Source: Rozella allomycis CSF55 (Eukaryota; Rozellomycota). Taken from it: a stretch of 64,000 bases of DNA. Shown here piece by piece: positions 20,292 to 33,400 of the stretch (within the stretch, counting starts at the first letter, position 1; every line of letters begins with the position of its first letter). The notes beneath the pieces are model-generated. The model saw nothing but the letters and a program-made list of their open reading frames with translations, did no database searches and was not told the DNA's origin. The translations under genes were made by a program, and so were the position numbers. Location of the stretch: assembly GCA_000442015.1 (NCBI GenBank), contig KE561067.1:1-64000 (forward strand), read 5' to 3'.

Positions 20292-21470
20292 TCATTTTCT
20301 ATTGCAATGCATTTCTGGAGATAATTCTTGTTCATTCAGTTTGTTGGAGGGGCACCTCAAGGAATAACACCTTTCGTGAACAATAACACCACAATCTAAT
20401 TAATGAGACTAATGAAGATTACTTTTGCACTTAAACGCATGTTTTGAAGTTATTCTTCTATGGCAAACAGAACAATTATTCATGACGCTGGTAACAGTTT
20501 TGTAGACATGCTCCGAAAATGGTTTATCAACGTTGTTGGGGACTAGGGGGGAATTAACCTGATACAAACCGTGCATGTTTCCAGTTTTTTCTGGAAGCTC
20601 ATTTTCGATAAACTAATTGATATCACATATCTCAATTTACTTGTGACACAAACTTAAATGGGCTAAAATTCGGATAACCCAGTGCTCTGTTTATGAAATA
20701 TGGGAGAAGCAACTTGGTGACTAAGAAATTTAAAAAATGAAACTCTCTGTTCAAAATCAAAAATCTGCTATCAATTTCATAATCGAAAGGTCGCAGAAAT
20801 GTAATAAACCCTAGTGATGGTTTGTCATTAGGCAATTGAACAATGCAGCGGCTGGATATTCGTTTTATCGAATAAGAAAAACCAATTTTCATTCCAAAAA
20901 GGGAAGATAAACATCCTTTGACTGTCATGTTGCCAGAATATTCGACTCTGAAAGTAAATACCTTTCCAGAGACAATCAAAATGTTACCATGTTGGAATTC
21001 CTGGTTATTTTCGATATTATCCCAATATCTTCTATAATTGGCATTTTATTTCCAATCCAAAAATCGATTAACGTGATTTCTTTAATCACATAACCCAAAA
21101 GACCGCGCCGCAAATTCAAAAAGTTTTCCTCAATATTCCTTTTTACAAAATTCAAAAAGCCATCCATTTCTGTTAACTCTCCAAAAATTCGAGAAAGCAT
21201 GGCGTTTAACTAGGATCAAAAATACAATTAGTAAATTACCCAATGCACCTGTTCTTTATCACAAAAATCTGCTAATATTGGAAGCTTCAGAAGTGCGTCT
21301 TTTTCTAATTCCTTGTTTCACCATCCAAATCATTTTACTAAACGCGGGACTTGCTTTTTTGGCAAAGGCGCAAATAACTGAGGCCTTATGAAAAATGCAA
21401 AAACAACCATAATCTGTAACGATATTAGAATGAATACAGTCGAAATAACGTAAAGTGAGTCAAAAATCAT
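20292..21470 (-). CDS. ER-anchored SMP lipid-transfer protein with C1 zinc finger (PDZD8-like)
   Basis: Six exons are joined by introns of 26-30 nt (for example 20962-20987). The N-terminus is one hydrophobic helix (VISTVFILISLQIMVVFAFF). It is followed by an SMP domain (VHWLNAMLSRIFGEL, VFTFRVEYSGNMTVKG, PSLGFITFLRPFDYEIDSRF, LLLPYFINRALGYPN) and then a C1 finger with CSVCH, FKCKNCGVIVHERC and a final Cys. SMP domains carry lipids between membranes at ER contact sites. TM-SMP-C1 is the order of animal PDZD8, but no PDZ domain lies between. The C1 finger probably binds diacylglycerol or protein on the partner organelle. Its ATG is only 22 bp from that of PEX13. Confidence 0.8.
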
Positions 21471-21492
21471 TTTGGAAATTCCAAAAATTTAG

Positions 21493-22376
21493 ATGCTGGG
21501 ATATCCAATTCCTAAGAAACCATGGGAAAGCAATGCCGTTATTGGAACAACAGAGCAGTTCGGTACAGATAATAATAACCCTCCTCTGCCACCTAGAGAA
21601 ACAAACCCAAGTATTTCTACCCCATATTCCAATATTCCAACTAATTATCAAAGTACTGTTACAATCATGAATTTTTAAAAGACTATACACCATATAACAA
21701 TTATTATGGATCATATGCAGTTAATAGTCCCTACAGTTATAGTCCATACAATTCTTTCAATTCATATCAGTATGGCAGGCCTCAAATCTCTAGCAATAAT
21801 CCAGGTCTCGTGGCATTGGAACAGGTTGTTAATTCCTTTACTCAAGTTACGCATATGATAGATAGCACTGTTCATGCAACATATTCATCTTTTTTGACAA
21901 TTTTTGGAGTCGTCGATCAAATTAATGGCTTGAAGATTCATTTCTCACAAATCTTAGGGATGGCTTCGTTTTTCGGCTATTTAAAACGTTTTTTCTCGAG
22001 AAAAACAGGACCAGAACAAAGGAATGATTTTGTTAAGGAGTTCTCCAAGGGCCGTTCCCCGGGATCCAAAATTGTGATTCTATTTCTTGTAATGTTAGTT
22101 GCACTTCCTTATTTGTTAACGAAAGCAGCAAATCATCTTCGTAAAAATCATATTAAAAGCCCCTCGGATTATTCCTTTGCAAAAGCTTTGTATAATTATA
22201 GCCCGGCGTCTGAGAGTGACATTCCCTTAAAAGTTGGTGACATAGTAGCAATTTTAGACGAAAACACGTCCGCGGGTAAAGGATGGGCCGTTGGACGATC
22301 TCAAGATGGAAAGATGGGCTATTTTCCATTGAACTATGTAGAGGTGGTTAAAAGACCTTCCAAAAATAAAGAATGA
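21493..22376 (+). CDS. PEX13: Peroxisomal import docking protein PEX13
   Basis: Two exons are joined by a 29-nt intron. The N-terminus has the KPWE motif (PKKPWES) followed by a Tyr/Asn/Ser/Pro-rich region (YTPYNNYYGSY). A conserved membrane domain follows (VNSFTQVTHMIDSTVHATY, two hydrophobic segments), then a C-terminal SH3 domain (AKALYNYSPASESDIPLKVGD, GYFPLNYVEVV). PEX13 forms the docking and conduit phase for PTS receptors in the peroxisome membrane. The frame beginning at 21810 covers only the second half. The first exon and the phase-1 join supply the rest. Confidence 0.93.
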
Positions 22377-22439
22377 ACATTATTGGTTTGTTTCTATTTT
22401 TAAACTATTTTTTGTAACATCACGCAACTCCTGTATCAG

Positions 22440-23914
22440 ATGGCAAATACTATATTGCGAACAGCTGAATCATGGAGAAGAAGCGTAATGAGTGTTTATG
22501 AGTAATACAATGCATCAATAAACATAGGTTTCCTTTGGAGGTCGAGAATGGATTAGAAAGAGCGCCCCTATTAGCAAGTAGAATCTCCCGCTTGGAGACA
22601 ATCCATGAAGTAGTCGTACGAAAGTCATCATTCTTCCAAACTTCTTTCAATACAGCAAATTTAATGCTAGGGGTTGGAATTCTCTCCATCCCATATATTC
22701 TGAAGACGAATGGTTGGGTGTTAGGGACATCTCTAATGATGATTGTTATGCTTATCGCGTTAACCACGAACAAAATGATAGCCAGATGCATGAAAGAATA
22801 CCCACAAATCTTAAGTTTCCCTTCAATTGCTGAAGTATCATTTGGTAAACAGGCGGGACAATTTGTATACACAGTATTCATATTGGAATGTTTCGCGAGT
22901 GCTTGCGCTTACATCATTCTTGCCGGTAAATATTTACACTTCAAAACAAAGGCAATACTTTGAACGCAATTTTTCCAGCCATTTCATCGGATATATTTAA
23001 AATTATAGCTTGGATTGTCATAATTCCAACTGTTTGGCCAACAGACTATTCTTATCTGGCATATGCCTCTATTTTAGGTCTTACGGGAACCTCTGTAACA
23101 CATACTATTATATATAAGCTTTAGTTTATGTTTATTGTGATCTTTATGTGTGGATTTCTAGCCACTTCATCTCCTGGATCTCTTTTAAAACCAGCAGAAA
23201 CAAAATTATTCCCGGAATCGCTTGCAGATATCCCGTTAACGTTTGGGCCAATCATGTTTTGCTTTGCTGGTCATACCGTGACACCAACTATTATTTTAGA
23301 CATGAAGCAACCCAAATTGTTTAATCGAATGATCACAAGTACTTATGCCGTGGTTACTACAGTATTCCTGTCCATGGGGATTGCAGGGCACTTTATGTTT
23401 GGGCAAGATACGGAATCAGAGGTATTAAAGTAACATTTGTTTTATGTAGTTCACATTAAATTTAGCATTTCAAAATGAATACCCAAGACTGCTGATAAAA
23501 GTTTGCTTAGGTCTGATAGTGATTAATCCGTTGACGAAGTTTGCTCTCAGACTTAAACCTGTGTTTCAGGAAATTGAAACACTACTTATTGGTGACCCCT
23601 TAAAACCAAAAAGAGGGATTAGGCCTGAATCTCTATCGTATTACACGATGCGAACGATTTTGAGGACATGTATTTCACTTGGGACTCTTGTTGTTGGAAT
23701 CAATTTCAAAAGATTTATGGATTTGCAAGCGATAATTGGTGCTCTTTTCTCATTTTTAGTATGTGCTATCGTTCCTTCGGTGTGTTATTTGAAACTCTTT
23801 GCAAAAACGATGACCAAAGTTGAAAAGATGCTAACAATAACATTAATTCTAATATCTACAGCAATGTCGTCCTTTGGAACATTTTGTGTTATTAAAGATA
23901 TGGCAAATGCTTAA
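22440..23914 (+). CDS. Vacuolar amino-acid transporter (AAAP family, AVT1-like)
   Basis: Five exons are joined by introns of 26, 26, 30 and 28 nt and encode about 460 residues with 11 predicted membrane helices. Helix 1 carries TSFNTANLMLGVGILSIPY, the classical AAAP start. FCFAGHTVTPTIILDMKQP and the GxxxFG element are also present. The acidic/hydrophilic cytosolic N-terminus (ERAPLLASRIS) has a dileucine-like sorting motif. It resembles fungal AVT1/AVT3 and animal SLC32/36 exchangers, which move amino acids across the vacuolar membrane. It converges on the RRM gene with 33 bp between stops. Confidence 0.9.
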
Positions 23915-23947
23915 ATAAAATTTACTTATTTATTAACCAATGCCGAT

Positions 23948-25148
23948 CTAATCAGTAGTTTGTGAAGGTAGTAACATATTGGAAGGGATCCATGTTGGAT
24001 AAATTGGCAAATACGGCATAATAAAAGGACTTGAATTGGAAATGGTTCCCCTCCTTTTTAATCTTGCAGGAGAACATTTGATTGCCTGTCCCAACCATAT
24101 TTTTCCATTCTAAGTTCGAAAACAAAGCTAATTACTTCATTTTCAACTGCATTTTGCGCTGCTTCGTTGTTTTTATATGTAACAAATGAAAATGCATCAA
24201 GCGGCACTTTTGAATGCTGTCAATTTTATTACTTCCGAATTGTTTTTTTCTGTTTATAATTTCTATCTGCTCTATTTCGCCATAAAGACCAAACTTGTCG
24301 CGAATGTTTTGCTCATTAACGAGATCAGGGTTTAGTCTACCAATAAACACTTGATTTGGTAAAGTTTTGTAGGCATCCTCTAAATTCTCTTCAAAAAATA
24401 TTTCAGTATCAATTCTTTTGGTGGCAAGATAATTCTTTGACCTCCCCCTACGTTGAATATCTATTTTTCTGAATAGGTCTTGTTTAATCCAGCTCGATGG
24501 ATCTTTAACAAAATGGTTGGGTACCCATTGAATTTCCCAATCTTGGTTATTGGTTTTGAAAGTCTTTATAACTGAATATAGTAAAGACTTACTCTGAACG
24601 CAATAATAGCTTCATTTCTATTACGATATTGTACACAGGTAATCTGTACAGGTTCTTGTATTCCACTCACATGGTGTGGTAATGTCCAGATAGATTGACA
24701 AAATTCAATCTTGCCGAAGCTTCTTGCATAATTTTTAAATGATTCAGCGCTCATGCTTGAATTTAACACTAGCAAAGTCCTGACGCACCTAGCCTTTTCT
24801 ACTCGTAGCCTGCGATTCTCCATTTCCATCCCGGACCCGTAAATTGAGGCTTGATAAGCATCTTCTACATCCTGATCAAAGGACTGCATGAATTTCTTAC
24901 TTGGAATTGTAAGAAACCAAATGGGCGACCTCTTTTATCTCTGGAAGCCTTAATTGACAAAACACCAAAACCTTGAAACAATTCATTTAGCCTTTCTGAA
25001 AGCTCTTCATTACTTAATTTCTGAGGAAGACTAGTTTCCATTGAACCAATTACTATTACTTTGCAATAAATAGGCATGCATCAGGGTGCGCCATGCTGTC
25101 TTCATTTTCTGTAGTATACGGTGCCATATCCTTTAAATTTTTATCCAT
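23948..25148 (-). CDS. RNA-binding protein with several RRMs, Rim4-like
   Basis: Six exons are joined by introns of 26-29 nt, giving about 350 residues. RRM 1 (ACLFIANLPQKLSNEELSER, RGRPFGFLQFQDVEDAYQA) is followed by NRRLRVEKARCVRTLLVLN, a divergent RRM, then a third RRM (QVFIGRLNPDLVNEQNIRDK, DAFSFVTYKNNEAAQNAV) and a Pro-rich tail. The R-P-F/Y-G/A-F-V-Q and EKA/EPA-V-N-R-T combination resembles the fungal Rim4 group, which controls meiotic mRNAs. That functional link is tentative, and general mRNA binding is secure. Start ATG is at 25148, and the frame reads MDKNLKDMAPYTTENEDS before RRM 1. Confidence 0.78.
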
Positions 25149-25402
25149 TGCAAAAATGCTATTGAAAAGGCATAATTTTGGCAATTTTTATAGGTCAATG
25201 ACTTTGTCATCTGTCATTTGATAGTATTCCCTATATCAAGATTTTCTTTATTCATCAACCTTTTTATTGATTACTGAAGTCTTCACTGGAATAATATAGT
25301 TTTACAGAATCATTCAAAATCAAGCGAATTTACGAAAATACAATAGTTTCAAACACATCAAAATTGATAATGTGTTGATTCTTTCTGAGTGTTTACATTT
25401 TG

Positions 25403-27248
<1,846 letters not shown>

Positions 27249-27367
27249 TAACACTGCAGATAAATCTCCGGTTACCTCGACGAGTAACTCAATGTTAGTT
27301 AAGTATAAAAATAAAATCTTCAAAATGTTTTATTATGCATCAATGTTAAATGATAATGCCAACATCT

Positions 27368-27940
27368 TTATTCGCCATGCTTCAGCACTCTCACAAACTC
27401 CCGGTAATTAAAGTTATTTTTGTGGTCAATTTTTGCCCCTTTCATGAGAATATCAACTTCATCATCTGTAAATCTATCACCCATTGTTGTCAAATATTCT
27501 CTTAAATCATCAGCATTAATGGATCCCAGCGATCTTTCGTCCAACGCCTCAAATGCTTGTAGGATTTCATGCTCAGGATCTGTACCTGACAATCTATTAT
27601 ATTTCACGATATTACATTACTTTTCCCCCATTAATGTCAAGAACATGGTGAAGTTTATAGATCCAGGGGCTTCTGCCATCATATCGTCAATGTATTCTTC
27701 AGTCGGTGATTGACCTTTATTGAGAAACATCTTGTCTTACCAAGAGATGCTAGCATATCTTTTAAATCCTCCTTGTCAATAAATCCATCATTGTCATGAT
27801 CAATCATTGAAAACGCTTCTTTGAATTCAGCGATTTGCTTCTGATCAAACATTGCAAAAACATTAGAATTTTGTCGAACCGACCGTTTCTTCTTTTGCTT
27901 TCTTGCTGACTGAATGGATTGAAACAAAATGAATTACCAT
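27368..27940 (-). CDS. Myosin regulatory light chain
   Basis: Four exons are present. The ATG stands alone before a 28-nt intron, then introns of 26 and 27 nt follow. The roughly 164-residue product is an EF-hand protein with the RLC signature [20 protein letters not shown] (phosphorylatable Ser as in animal RLC Ser19), one canonical calcium loop [13 protein letters not shown], then [34 protein letters not shown] and [14 protein letters not shown]. It binds the IQ region of a class II myosin and regulates contraction, for example at the cleavage furrow. The spliced protein aligns end to end with the family. Confidence 0.94.
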
Positions 27941-27984
27941 CTGAAAATAATGTAAACAAAAATGCGCTATTCAAATAAGGAGAT

Positions 27985-28875
27985 TTATTTTCTATATTTT
28001 TCAGAATATAAGATTAAGATTAAGGCAAGAATCATTAGACACATTCCAGCTGTAGTTGAGACAGAAATTTGATCTTTGTATGCTAAAGCGTGAACCAAAG
28101 CTGTCAATGGAATTGTGAGGATGATGGCGAGGGAAGCTACAAAGGGTGATGTAAAGGCAATAGCCAAAAGGAAGAGGGAGTTATAGCAAAGGGAACAAAA
28201 AATGTTTCCTGCGATGTAGATCCAAATAATATTTTTGTTAGGTAGACAAAATTCTTCTAATTTGGTTATATGCACAACCAATAGTAAAGGCCACTGTCCG
28301 AACAGCGTAAAGAGGCCAATGTATCCAGTTATCTGATTTGACAAATAAATTTTCCACGACGAATCTTTAAACACTGACTTCAAAGTATTGAATGACATGA
28401 ATTTCTTTAATAAGACTTCGTAAAGCCCGTAAAAGATCGCAGATACTAGACCGAGAATTTCACCAATCCAATTAGTTTCACTCAAGTTTGAATTATTATT
28501 TCCATTTTCGAAAATCATGTAGATACTACAGAAAGCCATCAAGCAAGAGACCAAATGAAGCCAGCTCCATGTCATATTTAAAAAAAAGATAGAGAATATG
28601 AAAGCAAAGAAAATATTTGAATTAAATAGTAACACTACAATATGTGCTTCTGTGTATTGCAGGGACATGTACCATAACAAATTTGGGATTGTGGAGAGAA
28701 TGGAGAATAGAAATGAAAAAATTAGAAACTTTTTTAAAGGAAATCCTGTTAAAAAGCGGATTCTTTTGCTGTAACCCAATTTTTTAAAGTCGAGAGGTTG
28801 AGGTTCTAAATCTGTGTTTGAATTAGTTGAACTCGCTAACGTTTCTGATGACTCTGCTGTAAATGAATTAGACAT
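27985..28875 (-). CDS. Drug/metabolite transporter superfamily protein (SLC35F5/EamA-like)
   Basis: This is a single exon of 296 residues with about 9-10 membrane helices arranged as two EamA-like halves. Segments include SILSTIPNLLWYMSLQYTEA, LGLVSAIFYGLYEVLLKK and FVASLAIILTIPLTALVHAL, which resemble fungal vacuolar thiamine/SLC35F5 relatives. A short Ser-rich cytosolic N-terminus precedes helix 1. Substrate is unknown, nucleotide-sugar-type activity not being implied by the sequence alone. ATG at 28875 is the first in frame. The stop is 44 bp from the start of the myosin light chain gene. Confidence 0.8.
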   Translation of the reverse strand: MSNSFTAESSETLASSTNSNTDLEPQPLDFKKLGYSKRIRFLTGFPLKKFLIFSFLFSILSTIPNLLWYMSLQYTEAHIVVLLFNSNIFFAFIFSIFFLNMTWSWLHLVSCLMAFCSIYMIFENGNNNSNLSETNWIGEILGLVSAIFYGLYEVLLKKFMSFNTLKSVFKDSSWKIYLSNQITGYIGLFTLFGQWPLLLVVHITKLEEFCLPNKNIIWIYIAGNIFCSLCYNSLFLLAIAFTSPFVASLAIILTIPLTALVHALAYKDQISVSTTAGMCLMILALILILYSEKYRK

Positions 28876-29265
28876 CTTGTTTCTTTGAAATTTAAGTCTA
28901 ACATAATCAACGAAAAGTAAAACCGTCAGAAATGAATGACTTGCCCACCTTTTAGTTAAAAAAAATTATCAACTTTACAGGATGAAAAAAGGCTGCTTGT
29001 AGTTGTATTCTTTTTGTATTACTTGAGCGATTTCATTTTGAAGTATGTATATAATGATACAAAGGAATAGACACAAGGCGCCTTTGAACCTTTCAGTCCA
29101 TATTTTCATTTGCCAAATTTTGCAAAAAAAGTCGCGGAAAATCACGTTGGCCAGTTCTTCAAAATTAAAAGACTAGATACATCAAAATCTTAATTTTGCT
29201 TATTTTATTTATCATCGTGAAAAGTTATTGATTTTGATTACATAATATACTAATACCTTTACATT
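28876..29265. other. Gene-free stretch with a possible small plus-strand gene
   Basis: Between two minus-strand genes the plus strand at about 28978-29180 holds two open pieces separated by a 28-nt GT-AG segment (29043-29070). Depending on phase they read FVLLERFHFETQGAFEPFSP or a hydrophobic alternative. No start codon or full model could be fitted, so no gene is called. Confidence 0.35.
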
Positions 29266-30405
29266 TTACAGTTTAAGAATTTTCGATGGTCGATAAAAGA
29301 CAAAAAGAAAAATGATACCAAAAACCACAGCCAGTCTTGCAATTGAATGGGAACTTGCAAAGGGAAATAATTGTCTCAAGAATTTAAAAGAAATGTATAT
29401 TATAAGAAAAGAAACAGCAAAAATAAAAGTTGGATGTACCTTGAGTGTTTTCCTTGCCATTCTATTCGATATAGATTCATCAATGAAGAAATATTTCGGA
29501 CTTTTAACTCCATCCAATTGTTTGTGTTGGTTTTGACTGAGCATTGGACGAATTTCATCAGGTTTTGATTCAATGAGGCTACCATAGAGAATTCCTTCAT
29601 CGCATGTGTTTATTTTGGCGTTAATCATTTTTCCCAAGAAGCAACATGTTTCAGTATTGAATTGAGGGGAGACGAAGACGGTTCTGTAATTTATGTCTTT
29701 TCCTTTAAGATATTCAGATTGGATTTCTGTTATAAGAACATTTTGAATAGTTCCAATATTCTTTTCAGGGGAAAATGAATAGATAATTTCTGATCCATTT
29801 CGATCTGCAACGGTTATTGAAAGGTTTGAAATTTGATCTCTAAACCTTTGAACGAGAACAATGTGATTTCTCAAAGAGTCATTTGTAATATCGAGTGATT
29901 TATAAACTCTATGGTTTAGCAATACTTGGGTTATTTGGTAGGCATTGTTGTTTTCTAATAGAAAGGATAGAGGAATGGCCCCTAGTTTAATCCTGCAATT
30001 CATTGGAATTATTTTTGTTAAAGATTTTAAAATGGATGAAAATTGTTTTGGAAAGCAAAACTCTATTATTATTTCAACTACACCTTCTAGCATAAGCGGA
30101 CTACAATGTATNCTTCTAGCATAAGCGGAATACAATGTATTTACCGTGAAAACATGTTTTAACCTGCTCCAGCAAATCTTCGCTCGTTAAACATATGCCA
30201 AATGGAACATTTTTTACAAATTCTTTATTGCTGATTAAAGTTGAAGTCTCTAACAATCACATTTAAATCTTACTGAAATTGTAACGCTATTCAATGACGA
30301 AGTTTCAGAATTATCATTTTCTATACTGTTGAATATTTTTTTACTATTATTCCGTTCGCTTTCTTTAGTCCTATTTCGAACTTCTTCGACAAGATCCCAG
30401 GTCAT
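29266..30405 (-). CDS. Membrane protein of unknown function, two C-terminal helices
   Basis: Three exons give about 350 residues. The first reads MTWDLVEEVRNRTKESERNN. A 26-nt intron follows, then TSTLISNKEFVKNVPFGICL, then a 29-nt intron that coincides with the N at 30112. If the 28-nt duplication around the N is collapsed to one copy the intron is perfect and the frame joins FHEGVVEIIIEFCF. The middle is a mixed soluble domain, and the C-terminus has two hydrophobic helices (FIFAVSFLIIYISFKFL, LAVVFGIIFLFVFY). No family is recognised. It is divergent from the CFAP gene, whose ATG is 38 bp away, which could mean shared expression. Confidence 0.6.
30084..30140. repeat. Assembly gap with 28-nt duplicated flanks
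   Basis: Positions 30084-30111 and 30113-30140 are the same except for one base, on either side of N at 30112. Treating them as one copy restores a normal 29-nt intron in the surrounding gene, which is good evidence that the duplication is an assembly artefact. Confidence 0.75.
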
Positions 30406-30443
30406 TGATTTAAGAAAAATGGAAAAGTAAATGTAAATAAACA

Positions 30444-33400
30444 ATGGTTCTGTTTGGCGAACTTGACATTGTGTAAAAAGAGTATATTGTTGAGAATTAG
30501 TTACTCCACTGGTTCTATCACTAATAGTGTGCAGTCCCAGTACATTGATGAAAAGACGATGCTGGTGGCATTTGGTCATGTGCTCCATTTGTATGACACC
30601 GAAGAGAAGACAATTTTAAGCCAAATGTATGTATGTAAAGATGAAATAACTGCCTTGAGCGTCCATGCCAAAGAGGGAATTGTGGCATTCAGTACAAAAG
30701 TGGAGAGTGACGTCCATTTTCTCTCTTTACCATCACTAAAGGCGTCTCATGTCAAGAGTATAACAGGTATTTTGATTAAAGAAAACTTCATTTAGGTAAA
30801 TGTGAACGTTATTTCATGTTCATCAGGTAATGTTGATGAAAGCGTTCAAAAGGGTTGAGCGATCAAACAACAATATCCATTGACTTTCATGGTGATCGAA
30901 TGGTAGTTCTAGGCGGTGCACCCAGCTTTACTCTGAGTGTGATTGACTGGCGCCAAAACGTTATCCAATGTCAAATTTCGAATGGATCTCCGGCCAAGCA
31001 AGTCCAGTTTAATCCCATGGATAGCCATTACTTTATTACTTTTGGCTATAACCAGTTAAAGTTTTGGTGGATCAAGGAGGGCTATAGAAAGACCAGTTTG
31101 AAGAATGTAACCAAGAGCGAAAGTAGACAGCGAATGGAGATGTTGAATAGAGGAAATGAAGTTATATTCTCTAGGGTGTTGGGTAGAATGATGGATGTTG
31201 ATCCCGTGTGGAATGATAAGAATGAGGTTGTAGTGGTGTTGAATGATGGCAAGGTTATGCGTGTTGGTGTGAATTGTGAATGTGAGCAAATGGATGTCCG
31301 CCTTAATTGTGGAGTGTTAGCTGATTTTAAGTATACCATGAATGGATACGTTATGTGTTACAGAGTAACTTGATTTGATTGCAAGGATAGGATGGAACTG
31401 TTGAATTTCACAAGGAGAGAAAGGAAGCGGAAATAGAAAATGATAATTTTAGAGATTTGAATACAAAATTTGAGCACAAGATAAACCATGTAGTTTTTTC
31501 TCCGTCTCACGAGACCCTAGCAATTGTTGGAAGCAATGGAGAGTTGACAACAATAAACCGTGAAACTTTGAGCAAGGAAAAAGTAAAATAAAACTATATT
31601 ATGTGAAATAAAGCACTTGTTTAATGGAAATAAAGTGAAGAGCATGAGTTTAACGAGTGACCAAGAAATCCTGATGGTGGAAGATGATAAAAGATTGGTA
31701 GTGTTTAATGCAGAAACTAGACAGAGAAGAGGTGAGTAGTTAAAGGGGAGTATATGTAGAATTGTATAGAATCAAGGAAGAGAAAAGGGAAGTGATATGT
31801 GTGTCGCATCCGTTTTTTCGAATGATTGTTGTTGGTCATGAAAATGGGATAGAATTTCATCGGCGAATAGAAAAAGTTGAGAGTGAAGCAGAAAAAGAAG
31901 AGAGTGAGTTGAATGAAGAAACGATGATATTTGAATTCGAGTTGAAAAAGGTCAAGAGGATGAGATTTGACCCTATGGGCCGCCACCTAGTTGTTCATAG
32001 TGAGAGTGGGTTGAGTGTGTTTACGGTTGGCCTGAATGGAATAAATTTTGGCGGCTATTTGAAGAGCAAGGGGAGTATCCAAAGTTTGAGTTTCTATTTA
32101 GTGGAAGAGGAGGTAATTGAGTTTATTAAAAGGAAAAGTTTTCGTATTTGATTGTGCTATGCCACATTGGCCATGAAAGTTTAATTTTCCGGTTCATGTT
32201 TCCGATCGAGGTGATGAATTTCAAGCCTGTTGCGACGACAGAGTATTATATACCCAAGGAGGTTATACCGGTAAGTGAATATTGAGGGTATGAAAGTGTT
32301 GTTCGTACCGGGTTGATTGTGTTGTGAGTGATGTGTTTGCGATACCGAATAGTTTAACGAATGGCAAAGAAGTGATTTATTTGATTGTTGGGGAGAGCAT
32401 TAAAGGTAAGGAATGGAGTGAGAGTTGAAAGGGATGAATTTGCTGTCTAAAAAGCCAACTGATAATGCGAATGAAATACCGACGCTGATATCGAATGCGT
32501 TTAACAATTTGAATGGGCATTTGAAGAGGGCGAAATTTTACCAGAGTTTGAATAGAGAGTGGATGATAACGTTTGGGATGGATGGGAATGTTATGATCCG
32601 GGGTATTTTGGATGTAGAAAAATACCAAATGATTCAAACGAATGAAGGATTCAAGGATGGGATTGCTGAAATAATGATATCGCCAGATTTCAAGTGGCTT
32701 TGTGTTTTGGGGAATGATGGAATATTGAGGTTGATTGAGTGGAAATATACAACGAATGGCAAGAGATTGGCCATGACAGTAGCAGAAGATGTGAAACAAT
32801 TTTACTTGAATCAATTTGAGCATTTTAATAAAATAGAAAAGAATTTTTCATTAATAAAATTTGAGAAAAAGATTAAGGAAATTTCAGAAATAGATCAATC
32901 AGAGACCCTTGTTAAAAGAGAGAATTTGCGAGATAGATTGAGAGAGATTAAAGAAAAGATAAAGCAGATAATAGAGAATAATGGGAGGGTAGATGAGAGT
33001 GAGAGATTGGAGATTGAGGAGATGATAATAGATGAAGAGAAGAGGGAGCGATTGACGTTGCAGGGGATTGAGCAAGTTGATCGAATGAAGAGTGAAATTG
33101 AGAATGAAAATTTGAAGCAAGAAATAATTTTTAGAAAATTGAAATCTGAATTTTGGGATTCAATGAGAGTGAAAGGGAAATCAATTAAATCGTTTGATCT
33201 AAAAATAGATTTGAGAAATTATCCAATCTGTGAAGAAAGAGAAGAAGAAGATTTGATTAAAAAGATTATCAATCTGAGGAAATGTCAACTAGAGTTTGAA
33301 AGGGGGAAAGAGAGAGTGAAAGGTGAAGAGAGAGTGAAAGGTGAAGAGAAAGAGAAAGAGAAGGAGAGAGTGAAGGGTGAAGACAAGCAAAGTTATTTCA

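Noticed and set aside
20962-20987. Apparent frameshift inside the SMP domain
   Set aside because: A 26-nt GT-AG intron at this place joins the two frames exactly and restores the FRVEYSGN motif.
32377-32823. Minus-strand 148-codon frame
   Set aside because: It lies opposite a well-supported exon of the CFAP gene and has no family-like content.
33300-33380. KGEERVKGEE repeat considered as a mobile or satellite element
   Set aside because: It stays in frame within the CFAP coding region and encodes a charged coiled-coil segment, so it is coding low complexity.
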